Position numbers and translations under genes: made by a program
Part shown: piece by piece, positions 1 to 7,007 of the stretch
Position numbering within the stretch: the stretch's first letter is position 1
Layout of the letters: every line of letters begins with the position of its first letter
The notes under the pieces: generated by a model
Database searches by the model: none
What the model was told of the DNA's origin: nothing
Seen by the model: only the letters and a program-made list of their open reading frames with translations
From: Ferruginibacter sp.
GTDB taxonomy: Bacteria; Bacteroidota; Bacteroidia; Chitinophagales; Chitinophagaceae
DNA: 64,000 bases
NCBI GenBank assembly: GCA_014379625.1
Contig: JACMLJ010000009.1
Location: 19,818 to 83,817, forward strand
Reading direction: 5' to 3'

Positions 1-1504
1 TATTATCCGCCAGCGTACTGCCAATACCGCTTACATAACTCAGTAAATGCCTGCTGGCCGTATTTAAATTTACACCCACATTATTTACACAACTAATAAC
101 AGTTGCGTCTAACCTCTCTTTTAGCCGGAACTGGTTTACATCATGCTGGTACTGCCCCACACCAATACTCTTGGGATCAAGCTTTACCAATTCTGCCAGC
201 GGGTCCATCAATCTTCGCCCAATGCTCACTGCACCCCGCACCGTAATATCTTCGTTAGGAAATTCTTCCCGCGCAATTTCCGATGCTGAATAAATGGATG
301 CACCGTCTTCATTCACTAAAAATACCGGCAATCCCAGGTTGAGCCTTTTTATAAACTGTTCTGTTTCTCTTCCTGCCGTGCCATCCCCAATGGCAAAGGC
401 TTCGATGCCATACTGTAGTACCAGGTTTTTAATTTTTATTTCTTCCGCGGCTACCCGGTTGTTTTCGTGTGGAAATATAAGGTCGGTTTTTTGCAGCTCC
501 CCTTTTTCATCCAAACAAACTACTTTACAACCGCTACGGTAACCAGGATCAATTGCTAATATCTTTTTACTGCCCAACGGTGCGCTCAATAACAACTGCC
601 GCAAATTTTCTGCAAATACATTGATCGCATCCTCGTCTGCCTTTGTTTTCAGTGCGGTCCTGAATTCGGTTTCTAAGCTGGGTTGTAATAATCTCCTGTA
701 AGCATCTTTTACCGCTTTCCGGATTTGATCGCCGGAAGGGCTCATCCCTTTTATATACAGTTCTTCCACCATTTCCAGGGCGCCCTCTTCGGCCGGTGAA
801 ATAGCGATGCGTAAAAAGCCTTCTAAAAATCCGCGCAGCACCGCCAGTATCCTGTGAGAAGGGGTTTTGGAGATCAGCTCAGAAAAATCGAAATAATCCT
901 TGTACTTGATTCCCTCCGTTTCTTTATCGGCTACCAATTTACTTTGCAGGGTGGCTTCTGTTTCATACAGTTTACGCAACCTGGCCCTCACCTGCGCATC
1001 TTCATTGATCAGTTCTGCAATAATATCCCTCGCTCCCTGTAACGCCGCATCGGTATCAGCTACTTTTTCATTTATAAACCTGGTTGCTTCGGCTAACAGG
1101 TCAATTTCCTGTTGGGCGAGTAGTAAAGCGGCAAGGGGTTCCAGGCCATTTTCCTTTGCAGTTTGTGCCCTGGTTTTACGTTTTGGTTTAAAAGGAAGGT
1201 ATATATCTTCTAATTCAACAATGGTGGTAGCTTTATTGATCTTATCCAGTACAACCTCCGTCATTTTACCCTGTTCTGTAATGGTCTTTTCTATAAAAGT
1301 TTTGCGCTCGGTAAATTCTTTTAAAAATTTAGCTTCATCCTGTATATGCTGTATCTGCACTTCATTTAAGGCGCCCGTTTTATCCTTGCGGTAACGGGCA
1401 ATAAATGGAATGGTAGCGCCTTCCTCCAATAAATCCAGTACAGCTTCTACCTGCTGTAATTTGATATTTAATTTTTGTGCGATGGGTTGTATGAATGCAG
1501 ACAT
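1..1504 (-). CDS. tex: Transcription accessory protein Tex, 3' end outside window
   Basis: This is the first ~501 residues of Tex, a cytoplasmic nucleic-acid-binding protein conserved across bacteria. The gene runs leftwards off the window, so the HhH and C-terminal S1 RNA-binding domains are not visible. The N-terminal helical region opens with MSAFIQPIAQKLNI and contains the typical VEAVLDLLEEGATIPFIARY and ELEDIYLPFKPKRKTRA stretches. From about residue 317 the YqgF/RNase H-like domain begins with KKILAIDPGYRSGCKV, followed by AIGDGTAGRETE. The ATG at 1504 lies about 18 nt downstream of a -7-like box (CGAAAGTA on the plus strand, 1523-1530), which supports this start. The visible reading frame is intact. 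The family assignment is secure; the precise cellular role of Tex in this phylum is not known from sequence. Confidence 0.93.
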   Translation of the reverse strand, partial: MSAFIQPIAQKLNIKLQQVEAVLDLLEEGATIPFIARYRKDKTGALNEVQIQHIQDEAKFLKEFTERKTFIEKTITEQGKMTEVVLDKINKATTIVELEDIYLPFKPKRKTRAQTAKENGLEPLAALLLAQQEIDLLAEATRFINEKVADTDAALQGARDIIAELINEDAQVRARLRKLYETEATLQSKLVADKETEGIKYKDYFDFSELISKTPSHRILAVLRGFLEGFLRIAISPAEEGALEMVEELYIKGMSPSGDQIRKAVKDAYRRLLQPSLETEFRTALKTKADEDAINVFAENLRQLLLSAPLGSKKILAIDPGYRSGCKVVCLDEKGELQKTDLIFPHENNRVAAEEIKIKNLVLQYGIEAFAIGDGTAGRETEQFIKRLNLGLPVFLVNEDGASIYSASEIAREEFPNEDITVRGAVSIGRRLMDPLAELVKLDPKSIGVGQYQHDVNQFRLKERLDATVISCVNNVGVNLNTASRHLLSYVSGIGSTLADN

Positions 1505-1522
1505 GATTTTTTATTTGGGTTG

Positions 1523-1530
1523 CGAAAGTA
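1523..1530 (-). promoter_or_regulatory. Putative -7 box for tex
   Basis: On the minus strand this reads TACTTTCG, one mismatch from the Bacteroidota -7 consensus TAnnTTTG. It leaves a leader of about 15 nt before the tex ATG. I saw no good -33 TTTG at the right distance. Confidence 0.4.
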
Positions 1531-1644
1531 ACACAGTAATTTAAAAGAAAATACTGTTGGTGAAAATTAATTTATAGGATTAAGTAGATAGTTCGCAAAG
1601 GCAGTGCTAGTATGATTTTGGTAAACGCGTCATGGTCGATTTTA

Positions 1645-1774
1645 AACCAGTAACTGCATAAGCAGCCTCTTTTGGATCGGTCACGGCGAAGCTGGGATTC
1701 AAAAAATGCGAAGCAAATTTTTTGAAAGATGCAAAAGCAGCTGCGTTGCAGTTACGCAGCCCCACCGGCTGGGG
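1645..1774. other. Structured non-coding element between tex and the 1970 gene
   Basis: The 465-bp spacer 1505-1969 has no convincing gene. Its middle part holds three perfect hairpins in a row: TTCAAAAAAT/ATTTTTTGAA (1698-1726, 9-nt loop), GCTGCGT/ACGCAGC (1740-1760, 7-nt loop) and CCCCA/TGGGG (1760-1774, 5-nt loop). Upstream, at about 1645-1660, the words TAACTGC and GCAG recur and partly complement the second hairpin. No open frame spans the region. It could be a small RNA, a decayed interspersed repeat or a terminator cluster. Confidence 0.45.
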
Positions 1775-1869
1775 AGGCGAAAGTTAGAATTCTAAAAGAA
1801 ATAACCAATGTAGAAAAGCATATGCGAATCATCTACCTAATCCAATTAATTTAATAACAAAGTTCCCTA

Positions 1870-1902
1870 TTTGTTACATGCACTAAAACAACTTTTACTT
1901 TG
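1870..1902 (+). promoter_or_regulatory. Putative Bacteroidota promoter for the 1970 gene
   Basis: TTTG at 1870-1873 is followed after 21 nt by TTACTTTG at 1895-1902, one mismatch from the TAnnTTTG -7 element. Spacing agrees with the known -33/-7 distance. It predicts a leader of about 65 nt. Confidence 0.5.
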
Positions 1903-1969
1903 TATGAATAAAAAAAAGAATATCTTTATTTTGATATAAATTCTCCAGGTATATTACTAACACATACAC

Positions 1970-2515
1970 ATGCTACCTCAATCAAAATTGGAAACTTTTC
2001 TAAAATTATTTACTCCAATACTAACGCTCGCAACAGTGATGGTGGGAGTGTACCAGTTTAACGAGGGCCAAAAAGAGAATAAAACAAGGGAACTTAATAT
2101 GCGGCAAATGGAAATAGATAAAATGAACAATCAACTGAACAGGGAAATATTAGCCAAGTTTAAAGAAAACCAGAATAAAATATATGCTGAGGCGATGTCC
2201 ACCATTGGTTATCTTGCCACACATAAAGATTATGTTTCCGAAAAATACCAGGAAACACTCAACAGGTTCAATCAATTGTATTGGGTAGAGTTATCATCTG
2301 TTGCCACAGAAGATGTAAATAAAAAATTATTAATCTTTCAGAATATCTTAAGTAACCTGCAGAATAATCAATACCGTTTTATAAATGATAAGATATATGA
2401 TTTGCAGGAAGCTGCAGAACAGGTTGCCGAGGCAATGAGGGCGTCTTCGATGGATTATAGCTTACCGGGGGGATTAAGGGGGTTAGAACCTGCAACCCCC
2501 GCAGCAAAAAAATAA
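1970..2515 (+). CDS. Small membrane-anchored coiled-coil protein, unknown function
   Basis: A 181-residue protein I do not recognise. Residues ~8-28 (LFTPILTLATVMVGVYQF) form one hydrophobic segment that would anchor the protein in the membrane. Residues ~30-70 are rich in K, E, N and Q (ENKTRELNMRQMEIDKMNN) and look like a coiled coil. The rest is predicted helical, ending in a Gly/Pro/Ala-rich tail. The next gene starts 34 nt downstream on the same strand and encodes a secreted OmpA-like protein, so the two are probably co-transcribed. The ATG at 1970 follows a plausible promoter at 1870-1902. The topology (short cytoplasmic N-terminus, helical periplasmic body, or the reverse) cannot be decided from sequence. 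Confidence 0.7.
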   Translation: MLPQSKLETFLKLFTPILTLATVMVGVYQFNEGQKENKTRELNMRQMEIDKMNNQLNREILAKFKENQNKIYAEAMSTIGYLATHKDYVSEKYQETLNRFNQLYWVELSSVATEDVNKKLLIFQNILSNLQNNQYRFINDKIYDLQEAAEQVAEAMRASSMDYSLPGGLRGLEPATPAAKK

Positions 2516-2549
2516 ACCTGATCACTCACTTTTATACAACTGTTTATTT

Positions 2550-3014
2550 ATGAAAAGTCTTCAAAAAATAATTGCTGTGTTCCTGGCGCTTATTTTTATC
2601 AACCAATTTTCAGCAGCTCAAACAACTCCAAGCAAAAAACCACCGGCAAAAAACAGGATACCAACCACTTCCGTTATTAATCAGCCTACTGACATTGCGG
2701 TTCCGTCCCAATGCCCCTGCTCTTTCCCCCCCATTAGTTTTGAACGCGATAACCCAAAACTAACAGACAGGGCAAAAAGTATTTTGAAAGCAAGCGCTGA
2801 AACTGTTAAACAAAATGTCGGTTCCGTAATAATTGTAACCGCATCGGCAATATCTACAAAATCAGGGCAAATTAACTGTCAGAGAAGACTGGACCAGATA
2901 AGGGTTTATTTATCTGAGGTTCAGGGGTTAAGATTTGACAGGATCATTGTCAATTGCGAACTTGTTGAAGTCCTTAATGACACTTCATCAATTTTATTAA
3001 GGTGTGAGAAATAA
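2550..3014 (+). CDS. Secreted OmpA-like domain protein, lacking peptidoglycan-binding signature
   Basis: A 154-residue protein with an N-terminal signal peptide (KIIAVFLALIFINQFSAAQ, cleavage likely after AAQ at ~24). A low-complexity Pro/Lys linker leads to a domain whose pattern (ISFERDNPKLTDRAKSILK, SVIIVTASA, then NCQRRLDQIRVYL and FDRI) follows the OmpA/MotB C-terminal fold. In true peptidoglycan binders the second strand ends in a conserved Asp and the helix carries the NxxLSxxRA pattern. Here the Asp is replaced by Ser/Ala and the RA pair by IR, so peptidoglycan binding is doubtful. Cysteines at CPC and NC could form disulphides in the periplasm. It probably forms a two-gene unit with the membrane protein upstream. 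Confidence 0.65.
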   Translation: MKSLQKIIAVFLALIFINQFSAAQTTPSKKPPAKNRIPTTSVINQPTDIAVPSQCPCSFPPISFERDNPKLTDRAKSILKASAETVKQNVGSVIIVTASAISTKSGQINCQRRLDQIRVYLSEVQGLRFDRIIVNCELVEVLNDTSSILLRCEK

Positions 3015-3073
3015 GCATCACAGAACTAAACCATACCAATCCAAGATTGCACCTCAGCAACAACGGTATTTTT

Positions 3074-4420
3074 TTATATTTTCAGGGCAATGCGCTTGCC
3101 AGGGTACTGCGCCACAAAAGAATAAATGCTATTGCGAATGGTATCATTGTCCGCATAAGGGATCAGCAGGTTTTTTAAGTCAGCACAGCAGCTAACCTGC
3201 ATGGTTGCAGGTAAATAGCCCATTCCCCAAAAACTGCCTCTTTCAATCAGCAGGCAAAGTTGTTCCTCTTTTTTTATACCATTGTCAACCACAGCAAAAG
3301 TGGGTAGTTGATCTTCCAGTGCCGTCAATGCTTTTCTTATTTTTTCATTATAGCTAACCGGAGGTTCCAGCGCCCTATATTCTGTTTCGGTAAAACTGGT
3401 TTTGTCAATAAAACATAATTTTTCGTGCAGCCCAAATTCTTCCACCATTTTTTTCAGCATCACCAGGCCCTCATGCAATAAATTAAAACTATACAAGGGT
3501 GGAATATTTTTTTTCTTTTTATCGATGCCCAACCTAAGATAGCCACGGTTGTCTTCAAACAGGTATAAGGCAAACTTTTGTGCCGGCTGCTTCTGGCTGT
3601 AATTGTATTTTGGCCATAATCTTTTTATTTCTGTGCTTTCCAGTACAATGGCTTCTAATTCGGTAGCACATTCCTTATAACTTAGCTTACAGATGGTGCG
3701 TAAAAAATTTTGCCGCTTTCTATCGGCATCATTGTGTGTAAAATGACTGCTGACCCTTTTTTTAATATTGATCGCCTTGCCTACATAAATAATTTTACCT
3801 TTTATATCGTGAAAATAATAAACGCCCGGTCCGGCGGGCAGTTGCAGGATATCTGCCTTTGTTAAGTGCATCGGCAACCATTGTTCGGCAGATGCTTTTT
3901 TTAGCATTTGTTCAATATGCGTATCTGCTCCGTTGGCTAAATAATGTTCAAATAATTTTACTGTTGCCCTTGCATCCCCGCCCGCCCGGTGCCTGTTATC
4001 GATGGGTAATTGCAAAGAGCGGCAAAGATTGCCCAAACTATAGGAAGGCAGGCCGGGAAATACTTTCCTGCCCAGTCTCACCGTACATAGTTTTTTGGCG
4101 CTTAACTCCAATCCCGCGGCTTTCAACTGGTGCTTTATAAATGAATAATCGAAATTTACATTGTGCGCAATAAATATATGATCGTTCAGTAACTCAAATA
4201 CAACTTCCGCAATTTCTTCAAATACCGGGGCATCTGCAACCATTGAATTATCAATACCGGTTAATGCGGTGATATATTTGGGGATATTTTGTTGAGGATT
4301 AATGAGTGTTTCAAAATGTTTCACTACCCTTTTGCTATCATGCAAGTAAATGGCAATTTCGGTGATGCCATGGGCGGAGGCATAACCACCGGTTGTTTCT
4401 ATATCTACAATTGCATACAT
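3074..4420 (-). CDS. DEDDh exonuclease fused to GIY-YIG (UvrC/Cho-like) nuclease domain
   Basis: A 448-residue putative DNA repair nuclease. Residues 1-165 are a DnaQ-like 3'-5' exonuclease with the DEDDh set visible: D6 and E8 in IVDIETTG, D91 in HNVNFDYSF, H144 and D149 in HRAGGDA. Residues ~195-275 are a GIY-YIG endonuclease domain resembling the UvrC N-terminus (GVYYFHDIKGKIIYVGKA). The C-terminal ~170 residues match no domain I can name. Exonuclease plus UvrC-N fusions are known in several bacterial groups and are usually annotated as the PolIII epsilon-subunit family, although a role in replication proofreading is not implied. The ATG at 4420 is only 7 nt from a perfect -7 box (4428-4435), so the mRNA is probably almost leaderless. 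It is convergent with the OmpA-like gene. Confidence 0.88.
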   Translation of the reverse strand: MYAIVDIETTGGYASAHGITEIAIYLHDSKRVVKHFETLINPQQNIPKYITALTGIDNSMVADAPVFEEIAEVVFELLNDHIFIAHNVNFDYSFIKHQLKAAGLELSAKKLCTVRLGRKVFPGLPSYSLGNLCRSLQLPIDNRHRAGGDARATVKLFEHYLANGADTHIEQMLKKASAEQWLPMHLTKADILQLPAGPGVYYFHDIKGKIIYVGKAINIKKRVSSHFTHNDADRKRQNFLRTICKLSYKECATELEAIVLESTEIKRLWPKYNYSQKQPAQKFALYLFEDNRGYLRLGIDKKKKNIPPLYSFNLLHEGLVMLKKMVEEFGLHEKLCFIDKTSFTETEYRALEPPVSYNEKIRKALTALEDQLPTFAVVDNGIKKEEQLCLLIERGSFWGMGYLPATMQVSCCADLKNLLIPYADNDTIRNSIYSFVAQYPGKRIALKI

Positions 4421-4427
4421 TGGATGT

Positions 4428-4435
4428 CAAATATA
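4428..4435 (-). promoter_or_regulatory. -7 box of the exonuclease/GIY-YIG gene
   Basis: Minus-strand TATATTTG is a perfect TAnnTTTG match lying 7 nt before the ATG at 4420, which places the transcription start at or within a few bases of the start codon. Confidence 0.5.
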
Positions 4436-4554
4436 AGAATACTAAGGTAATTAGCAATGCATCTCATAAAGAACAAATACCCATCTCCAAAACAAACCAG
4501 CATCCATTTGTTTTGAAACCCTATTTTTACACTTCAATAAAAAAATGATTGTAT

Positions 4555-5709
4555 ATGCAATTTCAACTTTCTGAAGAACATTTAATGATACAAAAAGCGG
4601 CGCGGGATTTTGCCGAAACGGAATGCCTGCCCGGCGTGATTGAAAGGGATGAACTGCAAAAATTCCCCAGGGAACAAGTTGAAAAATTAGCCGACCTCGG
4701 TTTTATGGGTATGATGGTGAAGCCGGAGTATGGTGGCAGTGGCATGGATACGATCAGTTATGTATTGGCGATGGAAGAAATCAGCAAGGTGGATGCCAGT
4801 GTTAGCGTGTGCATGAGCGTTAATAACAGCTTAGTTTGTTATGGGCTCCAGGAATATGGGAATGAGGAGCAGAAACAAAAATACCTGGTGCCACTGGCGC
4901 AGGGTAAAAAAGACGGTGAATTACATATTGGCGCTTTCCTGCTCAGCGAGCCGGAGGCAGGGAGTGACGCTACTTCGCAGCAAACAACCGCTGAAGATAA
5001 GGGAGACCATTATTTATTAAATGGAACAAAAAACTGGATTACGAATGGCAGCAGCGCCAGTATATACTTAGTAATTGCACAAACGGATACAAGCAAGGGA
5101 AGCCGCGGCATCAATGCACTAATAGTAGAAAAAAACTGGCCCGGGGTAGTGGTGGGTGCAAAAGAAAATAAGCTGGGTATACGGGGAAGTGATACGCATA
5201 CTATTTTATTCAATGATGTAAAAGTACCCAAAGAGAACCGGATCGGGGACGATGGCTTTGGCTTTAAGTTTGCGATGAAAACCCTCGCCGGCGGGCGAAT
5301 TGGCATAGCATCGCAGGCATTGGGCATCGCCAGTGGCGCTTACGAAAGATCATTGGCCTACAGCAAACAACGCAAGGCTTTTGGCAAAGAGATCATGCAC
5401 CACCAGATCATACAGTTTAAACTGGCCGATATGGCCACCAAAATTGAATGCGCCCGGTTATTGTGCTTAAAAGCCGCCTGGGAAAAAGATGAGCATTTAG
5501 ACTATACCGTTAGTGGTAGCATGGCCAAAGTATACGCCTCGGAAACAGCCATGTGGACAGCAACAGAAGCCGTACAGATACACGGAGGTTATGGCTTTGT
5601 AAAAGAATACCATGTGGAACGCATGATGCGGGATGCCAAGATCACGCAGATATATGAAGGCACCAGTGAAGTGCAACGCATTGTGATTAGCCGGAGTATT
5701 TTGAAATAG
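4555..5709 (+). CDS. Acyl-CoA dehydrogenase (short-chain type)
   Basis: A 384-residue FAD-dependent acyl-CoA dehydrogenase, which introduces the alpha,beta double bond in fatty or branched-chain acyl-CoA oxidation and passes electrons to ETF. The N-terminal helical domain starts MQFQLSEEHLMI. The middle domain has the flavin-contacting GAFLLSEPEAGSDA and NGTKNWITNG. The C-terminal domain has RKAFGKEI and QIHGGYGFVKEYHVERMMRD. The catalytic base is the Glu of IYEGTSEVQRIVI near residue 366, the position used by short-chain (butyryl-CoA-like) enzymes. I chose the ATG at 4555; a TTG two codons upstream is possible but less likely. No other beta-oxidation gene is adjacent, so the substrate is open. 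Confidence 0.93.
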   Translation: MQFQLSEEHLMIQKAARDFAETECLPGVIERDELQKFPREQVEKLADLGFMGMMVKPEYGGSGMDTISYVLAMEEISKVDASVSVCMSVNNSLVCYGLQEYGNEEQKQKYLVPLAQGKKDGELHIGAFLLSEPEAGSDATSQQTTAEDKGDHYLLNGTKNWITNGSSASIYLVIAQTDTSKGSRGINALIVEKNWPGVVVGAKENKLGIRGSDTHTILFNDVKVPKENRIGDDGFGFKFAMKTLAGGRIGIASQALGIASGAYERSLAYSKQRKAFGKEIMHHQIIQFKLADMATKIECARLLCLKAAWEKDEHLDYTVSGSMAKVYASETAMWTATEAVQIHGGYGFVKEYHVERMMRDAKITQIYEGTSEVQRIVISRSILK

Positions 5710-5756
5710 GGCTGTTTTTAAGATAGGGATTTTTCTCCTTTAATTATTGAACATTA

Positions 5757-5989
5757 AATGTCGTTTAAGCCTGAAGGGCTTTAAATTTGAATAGCCGCCG
5801 GTTTCACCGACGGAAGAATAAAGTAACCAGATCTCAACCCCTTCGGGATTGAATTTTATTTAGCCATTTGCTTTCATTTGTTCAACCCCGCCGGGGTTGC
5901 TATCTGCGGTTATGTTTACCCACGGTTTGCAACCGTAGCTATTCAAATTTTACCCTTTCAGGGTAATTCAACATTAACCAGACGACATT
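5757..5989. repeat. Palindrome-rich interspersed element, family A, copy 1
   Basis: About 233 bp of non-coding DNA nearly repeated at 45398-45632. Ends are inverted: left AATGTCGTTTAAGCC, right TTAACCAGACGACATT. Just inside lies a second inverted pair, TTTGAATAG and CTATTCAAA. The interior is a chain of short hairpins: CCGCCGGT/ACCGACGG, CAACCCC/GGGATTG, CAACCCCG/CGGGGTTG, ACGGTT/AACCGT and TTACCC/GGGTAA. There is no open frame or transposase. Family B elements (32935-33117 and 41222-41408) carry the same ends. Confidence 0.85.
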
Positions 5990-5990
5990 G

Positions 5991-6060
5991 ATTGAACATT
6001 GATCATTCCCATTGAATATTCCTTTATATGTTTGGCGCTGATAAATGATCAATGTTCAAT
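5991..6060. repeat. 17-bp perfect inverted repeat beside family A element
   Basis: ATTGAACATTGATCATT (5991-6007) is matched exactly by its reverse complement at 6044-6060, with a 36-nt loop. It begins one base after the family A element ends. It could end transcripts from the dehydrogenase gene or be another insertion footprint. The rest of the 5710-6231 spacer shows only a weak -7-like TTAATTTG at 6191-6198 before the ABC genes. Confidence 0.6.
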
Positions 6061-6231
6061 TTTCAAACGATACCCAATAACTACATTATATTGTCTTAAA
6101 GGGGAACTAATAACGGGGCTTTTTTGTGCTGGTAAAAATGGAAGATGTGATGACCTGTAATGTTCGCACATTTTTATTAGGCGCTTTGTGTTAATTTGTG
6201 TCTTCTTTTAATATAAGCTAAAAAAACAATC

Positions 6232-7005
6232 TTGAATATTATCCAAATAACTTCCCTAAAAAAACAATACAATGGCAACTATGTTTTAAAAGGAATTGAT
6301 TTAAATATTGATGCCGGGCAGATTGTAGGATATATCGGGCCTAACGGCGCCGGAAAAAGTACTACCATAAAAATACTCACAGGTATTATCGGCGATTTTG
6401 AAGGGGATGCCTTAGTGATGGGTCTGGATGTAAGACAAAACCCTGTTGAAATAAAACAAAAGATTGGCTATATACCTGAGCAGGCCGCACTGTATGATGT
6501 GCTTACACCCCTGGAGTACCTGCGTTTTGTAGGAAAATTATACCAGATGGAAGATGCAGTGATCGAAAAAAAATCGATGGATCTTTTGCGCCTTTTTGAC
6601 CTCAGTGATAAAGCCACCACCCGCATGAACGGTTACAGCAAAGGCATGAAACAAAAAGTACTATTAATCAGCGGTTTGATCCATAACCCGGAAATAATTT
6701 TTTTAGATGAACCTTTAAGCGGCCTGGATGCAAATGCCGTGATACTGGTAAAAGAAATATTAGCGCAATTGAAACAAAGCGGGAAAACTATTTTTTACTC
6801 TTCTCATATTATGGATGTGGTTGAAAAGATCAGCGACAGAATTATTATTATAGACAAGGGCGAAGTGATTGCAGACGGCAGCTTTGAAACATTACAAAAC
6901 AATGCACATGCTGGTTCTTTAGAAAACATTTTTACATCCTTAACCGGCGGCGCCAGTCAGCATCAAAACACAGCCGGACAGTTTATCGATATTTTAAACA
7001 GTTAA
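6232..7005 (+). CDS. ABC transporter ATP-binding protein
   Basis: A 257-residue cytoplasmic ATPase subunit. It has Walker A GPNGAGKST (residues 36-44), Q-loop IGYIPEQ, a signature-like YSKGMKQK in place of LSGGQ, Walker B IIFLDEPLSGLDA and the switch His in SSH. The KGM form of the signature is common in ABC-2 type exporters of the CcmA/NatA class. The start is TTG at 6232; no upstream in-frame ATG exists and the next ATG lies inside the fold. It ends 2 nt before a membrane permease gene, so the two form an exporter. The substrate cannot be read from the sequence. YggS follows in the same run. Confidence 0.9.
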   Translation: MNIIQITSLKKQYNGNYVLKGIDLNIDAGQIVGYIGPNGAGKSTTIKILTGIIGDFEGDALVMGLDVRQNPVEIKQKIGYIPEQAALYDVLTPLEYLRFVGKLYQMEDAVIEKKSMDLLRLFDLSDKATTRMNGYSKGMKQKVLLISGLIHNPEIIFLDEPLSGLDANAVILVKEILAQLKQSGKTIFYSSHIMDVVEKISDRIIIIDKGEVIADGSFETLQNNAHAGSLENIFTSLTGGASQHQNTAGQFIDILNS

Positions 7006-7007
7006 AC

